A stretch of DNA of 31,502 bases from Acidobacteria subdivision 2 bacterium RH1 MAG20 (lineage in GTDB: Bacteria > Acidobacteriota > Terriglobia > Terriglobales > Acidobacteriaceae), in contig NFUO01000058.1 in NCBI GenBank assembly GCA_002197545.1, forward strand, positions 1-31,502, written 5' to 3'. This document shows positions 26,157 to 31,502 of the stretch, in pieces. A program made the position numbers and the translations under genes. The notes under the pieces were generated by a model. The model was given only the letters and a program-made list of their open reading frames with translations, made no database searches and was not told the DNA's origin. Within the stretch, counting starts at the first letter, position 1. Each line of letters starts with the position of its first letter.

Positions 26157-27527
26157 TTGGGTGGCAACTGGACGAGGCGGCATTTTCTCGGCGGGGCGGC
26201 GGGTTCGGCGGCATCTCTCGTACTGGGCGGCGCGGGACTAAGCTCGCATGTTTTTGCTAAGAACATTTCTCCTTTGTGCGGAAGATTTCTGACCCACGTT
26301 TCGGTTGTGCGGGTGAATCAAATTGAGGTGACTCCCAATCGTTCGATTGGAAGCGATGAGTCTTCGGATAATAGTCCTACCCGTATCCGCTCACGAAGGG
26401 AAGCTTTTGCGAGAGGCTGTCCCGGGGGCAGGATGACCTGGGCAATTAGCTGGCTGGCTCTCAATGACAATCGAAAGGAATACGAAGAGGCGCGGAAGCT
26501 GCTGGCGTCGTACCACGACCGCTATGGCGACGAGATCACCTTTATTCCAGGCGGCTACTTCGCGCCCATGTACGACACACGCGAACACAACCGGGCGACG
26601 ATTCACAAGGCTTTAGGACTGGTTTCCGGTATGGTCGGCGGTGGGTATCGTCCGCAATGCATTGTTGCGGGCTTCATGGATGCAGAGAACCAGAGGTCCC
26701 TCGCTACCGAGGAGGGCATTCATGTATGCCAGGGCCAGATCTGGAGCCAGCACGGGATCGATCACGGCGATGGCGACGGAGGCATCTGCTATCCCTATTA
26801 CCCCAGCCGCGAGCACTATCTGAAGCCCGCCCAGGGTGCGGCGGACTTTATCGACTGTGTATGCCTCGACGGCTGGACCTGCGATTTTCTGGCAGCACGG
26901 CGGGAGGGGTTTCAGGGTGGGTTCAACAGCCGGATGGGCGTAGGGCCGATTGAGACGGTGGGGAATCTGGGCAAGGTGGCTGGCCGTGAAGAGATGATGG
27001 ATACGACGGCAGTGCACTTCGACCGTGGCCATGCTCTGAACGGCTTTGGCTGGGTAACAGGCATCTGGGAGGTCTCGATTGGGCACGACGAAGATCTGAC
27101 CTACTGGTTGCAGGCAGTGCACGACAGATGGCCGGATACACAGGTCATGACCGAAGGTGCGTTCGGGCTGGAGTGGCGGAAGCATACGCCCAATAATGCG
27201 TCCCTCAACTACCGCTTCGATGAGAAGGGGACAGGGGCGCCTGGCTCGGAGAAGAACCTGGAGATTCAGTGGTTCATGAACAGGGAGTTTCGGCTGGCAT
27301 TGCTTCGGGATTGGACTATGGACAGCCCTTCTATGGCCATCGACTTTACGCGATATGACCTGAAGGCTGAAGAGCCTCACGGTCTGCAACGGGAATGGAG
27401 CTTGATGAATGTGCTGAACCAGAAGGGCACGCGGCCTCAGGACAAGCCGATGCGGTTGGGACAGCTTAGTGCCGAAGACCAGCGCCGCATCTATGCGCGG
27501 TACCCCAGGCTGAAGGATCTGGCTTGA
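26157..27527 (+). CDS. Tat-exported DUF3863-like protein
   Basis: A 456-residue protein with a twin-arginine signal (TRRHFLGGAAGSAASLVLGGAG, cleavage near HVFA). The body matches, from memory, the DUF3863 family: MTWAISWLALNDNRKEYEEARKLL, YGDEITFIPGGYFAPMYDTREH, VAGFMDAENQRSLATEEGIHVCQGQIWSQHGID, GDGGICYPYYPSREHYLKPAQ and FNSRMGVGPIETVGN. Conserved Asp, Glu and His residues suggest an enzyme, perhaps acting on carbohydrate, but the activity is unproven. Export through Tat implies folding in the cytoplasm, possibly with a cofactor or metal. The start is TTG at 26157 with GGGGAG upstream; no in-frame ATG precedes the twin arginines. The 35-residue membrane peptide lies just upstream. Confidence 0.85.
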   Translation: MGGNWTRRHFLGGAAGSAASLVLGGAGLSSHVFAKNISPLCGRFLTHVSVVRVNQIEVTPNRSIGSDESSDNSPTRIRSRREAFARGCPGGRMTWAISWLALNDNRKEYEEARKLLASYHDRYGDEITFIPGGYFAPMYDTREHNRATIHKALGLVSGMVGGGYRPQCIVAGFMDAENQRSLATEEGIHVCQGQIWSQHGIDHGDGDGGICYPYYPSREHYLKPAQGAADFIDCVCLDGWTCDFLAARREGFQGGFNSRMGVGPIETVGNLGKVAGREEMMDTTAVHFDRGHALNGFGWVTGIWEVSIGHDEDLTYWLQAVHDRWPDTQVMTEGAFGLEWRKHTPNNASLNYRFDEKGTGAPGSEKNLEIQWFMNREFRLALLRDWTMDSPSMAIDFTRYDLKAEEPHGLQREWSLMNVLNQKGTRPQDKPMRLGQLSAEDQRRIYARYPRLKDLA

Positions 27528-27685
27528 TGAGAAGTGGCGACGATTCTTCCGTGAGCGAAGGATCCGCCTTGCGATCGCTGATTTGCATGAAGGTCTGGTG
27601 GGTCGTGTTTGTGCGATGGTCTGCCTTAGGAGCGATGAAGTATGCAACGTTCCATGCACTTTTATGCGATGATTCCATTTTTCTA

Positions 27686-27714
27686 TTGACGCTATGTCCC
27701 TAGCATGTTAGAAA
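27686..27714 (+). promoter_or_regulatory. Sigma70-like promoter of the PEP-CTERM gene
   Basis: TTGACG (27686-27691) and TAGAAA (27709-27714) are 17 bases apart. Transcription would begin near 27721, about 39 bases before the ATG at 27760, with AAGGAG at 27747-27752 as ribosome site. Spacing and the ribosome site support each other. Confidence 0.55.
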
Positions 27715-27759
27715 TCTCTCACTCCCCCATAAAAGCAAAGATTTCAAAGGAGATTTCTC

Positions 27760-28605
27760 ATGTCCTTGTCCGTGAAATATATGTGTGTCACTGTCTTTGC
27801 TTTGGTCGCAGCGTCAGCCTCTTTGCATGCCGACCCCTTACCGCCAGCCTTTGGCAGTCAGGTCTTTATCGGCAATGTCCTTTATAGTGGATTCCCAGTT
27901 TATTATGACGCTACAGTTTTTAACAGCACGAGTTATATCTCTCCTTTTTCGGATGGTAGTGTAGGCTATGCTGCGGTAACGCATGGCACAACCGATCCTT
28001 CAGTTTCGAGTCGTCTCACCGCGAATGGGACGCTCGGCGGATCTTCTCTCAAAAAGTTCGATGCATCGACGAGCGTCGGATATTACTTCGAAGTCAACGG
28101 TCCCGCCAATCAATCCGTAACGGTCAACCTCGCGAGCAATGGACTCGCTATCGCGCCCACGAACTTTGGCTCCGAGGCAATTTTTTCCATTTTACCGGTG
28201 GGCCAGTCCAGTATATTCACTGCCCTCGCGTGCGCTGGAGATACCTCTCATTTGGCAAACGCCCTCTGCGCTAACACAACCAATGCCCCGTCCAGCTTTA
28301 GCGACAGTACTCTCAGCATTCAAACCGATACTGCGTACCTTGTAAGGCTCTGGACCGAAACCTACTTCTCGGCCCCCAGTACCCCTCTTCCGGGAGAACA
28401 AGATGCGTAGGCGACGATTGCCCCCGCCATTACTCTGGCAACCTCCGACCCCAGCTATAGCCTGAGCTTCAGCCCCGGCTTGGCCCCAGACGAGAGCCCG
28501 GTTCCAGAACCCGGCACTTTCGTTCTTATCCTGTCTGGGATAGCCGGACTCGCGTTCTTTCAGCTCAGACGCCGTCGCTTGCCTATGCACGCTTCGGCCA
28601 TCTGA
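27760..28605 (+). pseudogene. PEP-CTERM exported protein interrupted by an in-frame TAG
   Basis: An ATG with a strong ribosome site opens a signal peptide (MSLSVKYMCVTVFALVAASASLHA) and a Ser/Thr/Gly-rich beta-type domain. The frame meets TAG at 28408-28410 after 216 residues, then continues open for 64 codons to a TGA at 28603-28605. That downstream part encodes a complete PEP-CTERM sorting signal: VPEP (28501-28512), a hydrophobic helix TFVLILSGIAGLAFFQL and a basic RRRR end. The gene therefore looks like a normal PEP-CTERM protein of about 281 codons broken by one nonsense codon. The short product would be secreted without its exosortase anchor. Read-through or a sequencing error are alternatives. 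Exosortase genes are not in the window. Confidence 0.8.
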
Positions 28606-28618
28606 ACAGCAGTCTGGG

Positions 28619-31432
28619 TCATGCGGTGACTTGAAGTTCGCGTTTTGGTTTGGCGGTGGGTTTTAAGACTGGGGCTAGCCAGTGGCCAGTGTGGCTGGCT
28701 GGATTTGCGGCGATCTCTTCGGGTGTGCCGGTGGCGACGATCTGGCCGCCTCCGCTGCCGCCTTCGGGGCCCATGTCGATGACCCAGTCGGCGGATTTGA
28801 TGACGTCGAGATTGTGCTCGATGACGAGCAGGGAGCCTCCGCCATCGATGAGCTTGTGCAAGGCGGCGAGGAGCTTGGCTACGTCGTCGAAGTGCAGGCC
28901 GGTGGTGGGCTCGTCGAGGATGTAAAGGGTGCGGCTGCGGGCTTTGGCGGCGGCTTCGTTTGTAGTGGAGCGATTTGTGATGCTGCGGGCGGTGGCGAGG
29001 TGCGAAGCGAGTTTGACGCGCTGGGCTTCGCCGCCGGAGAGCGTGGTGGCGGATTGGCCGAGACGGACGTAGCCGAGGCCGACTTCGTCGAGGACGTAGA
29101 GCTTGTCGACGATCTTTGGGTGCCCGGCAAAGTAGGTGAGGGCTTCTTTGACGGTCATGTTGAGGACGTCGTAGATATTTTTATTTTTGTATTTGATCTC
29201 GAGTGTAGAGGATTTGTAACGGGTACCGTTGCATTCTTCACAAGGGAGTTCGATGTCGGCGAGGAACTGCATCTCGACGGTGACGGTGCCGTCGCCCTCG
29301 CAGACGTCGCAGCGGCCTCCGGGGACGTTGAAGGAGAAGTGGCCGGGGCCGAAGCCTTTGCGTTTGGCGTCGGGCTGCGCGGCGAAGAGAGCGCGGATGT
29401 CGTCGAAGGCCTTGATGTAGGTGACGGGGTTGGAGCGCGGGGTGCGGCCGATGGGGGACTGATCGACGAGGATGACGTCGTTGAGGTGCTGGGTGCCGGA
29501 GAGTTCGCGGAAGAGGTGCGCTGGGTCGCCACCTTCTGTTTGACCGAGCGCCTGCATCAAGGCGCGGTAGAGGACTTGATGGACGATGGTGGATTTGCCG
29601 CTGCCGCTGACTCCGGTGACGACGCAGAGGAGGTTGAGGGGGATGTCGAGATCAACGCCGCGCAGGTTGTGGATGCGGGCTCCAGTGAGTTTGAGGTATT
29701 CGCGGCCGGGCTCGCGGCGGTGTTTGGGGATGGGAATGGTGGCTCGGCCGGAGAGGTATTTGCCGGTGATGGAGTTAGGATTGGCGGTGACCTCCGCTAC
29801 AGTTCCCGCCGCGAGGAGATGGCCGCCGAGTTCGCCGGCTCCGGGGCCGAGGTCGAGGAGGTGGTCGGCAGCGCGGATGACGTCGGGATCGTGCTCGACG
29901 ACGAGGATGGTGTTGCCAAGGTCGCGGAGGTCCTTCATGATGCGGATGAGCTTAGCGGTGTCGCGGGTGTGGAGACCGATGCTGGGCTCGTCCAGCACAT
30001 ACAGAGCGCCTACAAGGCGTGACCCGAGTGAAGTCGCTAGCTGGATGCGTTGCGATTCGCCGCCGGAGAGGGTGGAGCTGAGGCGGTCGAGGGTGAGGTA
30101 ATCGAGGCCGACCTGATGCAGGAAGTGGATGCGCTGACGGACCTCTTCGAGGATTTTCCCGGCGATCTCGGTTTGTGCCGGTGACAGTTGCAAATTGTCG
30201 AAGAACTGCTGCGCGTCGGTGATGGTGAGGGCGGAGGTTTCGCAGATGTTGCGGTCGTTGATGAGGACGGCGCGGGCTTCGGCACGGAGGCGCTGGCCGC
30301 GGCAGTCGGGGCAGAGGGCGTAGCCGCGATATTTGGAGAGGAAGACGCGGACGTGCAGTTTGTACTTTTTACGTTCGAGCGCGGCGAAGAAACCTCGGAT
30401 GCCGGGGAAAGAGCCGCTGCCTTCTTCGATGAAGCGCTGCTGGTCGGGCGTGAGGTCGTACCAGGGAGTGTCGGTGGGGATGTTGGCGGCTTTGGCGGCG
30501 CGGATCATCTCGCCGTGGTGGACGCGGTATTTCGGTGTGGTCCAGGGGGCGATGGCGCCTTGATTCAGCGTCCTCGATTTGTCGGGGATGATGAGGTTCG
30601 GGTCGAAGTCGATGGTGTTGCCGAATCCCTGGCAGCGGGGGCAGGCTCCGTAGGGATTGTTGAAGGAGAAGAGGCGCGGTTCGGGTTCGCGGTAGGCGCG
30701 GTGGCAGGTGCTGCACTCGAAGGCGGCGGAGAAGCGGTACATCGTACCGTTCTCGTTTTCCGCGCTGGATAGCGCATGGAACTGGATCTCGCCGGACTCG
30801 CGGTAGCCGGTTTCGATGGCGTCCACGATGCGGGCGCGGGAGTCGGGGCTGATGGCGAGACGGTCTACGAGGACGAAGATGGGTTGGGTGAAGTCGAGTT
30901 CGAGGAGGGATTCGGGGGTGGAGAACTCTACGATTTTTCCGGATTGGTAGAGGCGGTTGTAGCCTCGGCGGCGGAGTTCGGTGAGGCGCTCTTTGAGAGC
31001 GTCGGTGATGTCAATGGCCTTGGGAGCGGCTGTGGCTTTGGCCGATTTTTTTGCGGCGGCCTTTTTGGGCTTTGGAGCTTCTGCTTCTATTGCTTCCGGT
31101 GTGGGCTGCTGCATGGGCTCGAGTTTGATGTCGGCGCGGACGATGGGGAAGAGCGCGTAGGTTCGAGTGCCTTCGGGCAGGGCGAGAAGGGAAGCGACGA
31201 TCTCGTCTACGGTGTCGTGCCGTACGATGCCGCCGCAGTGCAGGCAGGTGACGGTGCCGCAGCGGGCGTAGAGGAGGCGGAGGTAGTCGTAGATCTCGGT
31301 TGCAGTGGCGACGGTGGAGCGGGGGTTGCGCGTCTGGTTTTTCTGCTTGATGGCGATGGCGGGGGCGAGGCCGTCCATGTGGTCTACGTCGGGTTTTTCG
31401 ATGCGCTCCAAAAACTGGCGGGTGTATGCCTC
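28619..31432 (-). CDS. uvrA: Excinuclease ABC subunit A, N-terminus missing at window edge
   Basis: UvrA recognises DNA damage and loads UvrB in nucleotide excision repair. About 938 residues are recognisable, starting at EAYTRQFLERIEKPDVDHMDGLAPAIAIKQ. Present in order are the UvrB-binding region with a Lys/Ala-rich insertion (KPKKAAAKKSAKATAAPKA), zinc module CSTCHRAY...CPRCQGFG, signature LSGGESQRIQLA with LDEPSIGLH, the second Walker A GVSGSGKSTIV, zinc finger CDVCEGDG...CEECNGTRY, and LSGGEAQRVKLA with LDEPTTGLHF. The first Walker A (about 70 residues upstream in E. coli) lies outside the window. The frame stays open to the edge, but upstream of 31432 the residues no longer resemble UvrA. 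The 3' end carries the right copy of a 17-bp repeat. Confidence 0.95.
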   Translation of the reverse strand, partial: EAYTRQFLERIEKPDVDHMDGLAPAIAIKQKNQTRNPRSTVATATEIYDYLRLLYARCGTVTCLHCGGIVRHDTVDEIVASLLALPEGTRTYALFPIVRADIKLEPMQQPTPEAIEAEAPKPKKAAAKKSAKATAAPKAIDITDALKERLTELRRRGYNRLYQSGKIVEFSTPESLLELDFTQPIFVLVDRLAISPDSRARIVDAIETGYRESGEIQFHALSSAENENGTMYRFSAAFECSTCHRAYREPEPRLFSFNNPYGACPRCQGFGNTIDFDPNLIIPDKSRTLNQGAIAPWTTPKYRVHHGEMIRAAKAANIPTDTPWYDLTPDQQRFIEEGSGSFPGIRGFFAALERKKYKLHVRVFLSKYRGYALCPDCRGQRLRAEARAVLINDRNICETSALTITDAQQFFDNLQLSPAQTEIAGKILEEVRQRIHFLHQVGLDYLTLDRLSSTLSGGESQRIQLATSLGSRLVGALYVLDEPSIGLHTRDTAKLIRIMKDLRDLGNTILVVEHDPDVIRAADHLLDLGPGAGELGGHLLAAGTVAEVTANPNSITGKYLSGRATIPIPKHRREPGREYLKLTGARIHNLRGVDLDIPLNLLCVVTGVSGSGKSTIVHQVLYRALMQALGQTEGGDPAHLFRELSGTQHLNDVILVDQSPIGRTPRSNPVTYIKAFDDIRALFAAQPDAKRKGFGPGHFSFNVPGGRCDVCEGDGTVTVEMQFLADIELPCEECNGTRYKSSTLEIKYKNKNIYDVLNMTVKEALTYFAGHPKIVDKLYVLDEVGLGYVRLGQSATTLSGGEAQRVKLASHLATARSITNRSTTNEAAAKARSRTLYILDEPTTGLHFDDVAKLLAALHKLIDGGGSLLVIEHNLDVIKSADWVIDMGPEGGSGGGQIVATGTPEEIAANPASHTGHWLAPVLKPTAKPKRELQVTA
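28671..28687. repeat. 17-bp direct repeat in the uvrA 3' end, right copy
   Basis: GGGGCTAGCCAGTGGCC, identical to 25897-25913 and in the same orientation. Here it encodes the GHWLAP part of the UvrA C-terminus on the minus strand. The last 17 residues of this UvrA lie beyond it. Confidence 0.6.
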
Positions 31433-31502
31433 ACAGCCGCGCCCGCGGCGACGAACAGTACGCCGGCCAGGATGTGCCGCCAGGTCAGGCGCCCGCGGTC
31501 CG

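Noticed and set aside
26613..27659. Minus-strand 348-codon frame opposite the DUF3863-like gene
   Set aside because: The plus strand carries conserved motifs and a Tat signal; the opposite frame shows no domain and is a shadow.
28682..30022. Plus-strand 446-codon frame inside uvrA
   Set aside because: Gly/Val/Asp/Glu-rich translation typical of the reverse strand of a GC-rich gene; uvrA motifs on the other strand explain it.

Overview
The window looks like a chromosomal segment from a GC-rich acidobacterium of the Terriglobia/Acidobacteriaceae type (Granulicella, Edaphobacter or Terriglobus-like). This rests on gene content and style, since no rRNA is present. The pointers are a soluble Ser/Thr kinase fused to TPR repeats, a PEP-CTERM exported protein, a Tat-exported DUF3863-like protein, many exported TPR or low-complexity proteins, and intergenic repeats of a kind I associate with this group. 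Most of the window is housekeeping DNA in short operons on both strands.

Left part (1-11.3 kb): a kinase-TPR gene converges on an exported glycine-zipper protein. Enolase (eno) and cofactor-independent phosphoglycerate mutase (gpmI), which catalyse consecutive glycolytic steps, follow on the plus strand. On the minus strand a SET-domain protein gene leads into the replication/repair cluster dnaX-ybaB-recR, whose stop and start codons overlap. An exported Pro/Ser-rich TPR protein diverges from the SET gene.

Middle part (11.3-23.8 kb): a two-GAF SpoIIE-type phosphatase, deoC, a luciferase-like flavin monooxygenase, hpt, a divergent Lgt-family membrane protein lacking canonical residues, aquaporin Z, an AhpD-like protein, an MFS transporter of the metabolite:H+ symporter type, a SprT-like metalloprotease, a DUF1569/DinB-like protein, and a three-gene operon of exported proteins (a TPR protein and two small partners).

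The most notable region is 23.9-25.8 kb, a compact and less GC-rich type II restriction-modification module. A 75-aa controller (C) protein gene overlaps, by ATGA, a 202-aa restriction enzyme clearly related to BamHI, with the metal-site and several DNA-contact residues conserved. A beta-class DNA methyltransferase lies convergently, and the stop codons of the two genes overlap. Sequences matching Esp1396I-type C-boxes lie upstream of the C gene (two half-sites with a CGTG spacer) and directly before the methyltransferase start. This predicts a G^GATCC system with controller timing of the Esp1396I kind. A hand scan found only one GGATCC in the whole window.

Right part (25.9-31.5 kb): a 35-aa single-pass membrane peptide, a Tat-exported DUF3863-like protein, a PEP-CTERM protein whose sorting signal is cut off by an in-frame TAG, and uvrA reading leftward. 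A 17-bp exact direct repeat links the 3' end of uvrA to the noncoding DNA beside the restriction module. The uvrA reading frame stops resembling UvrA about 70 bp before the window edge, which may be a contig-end artefact.
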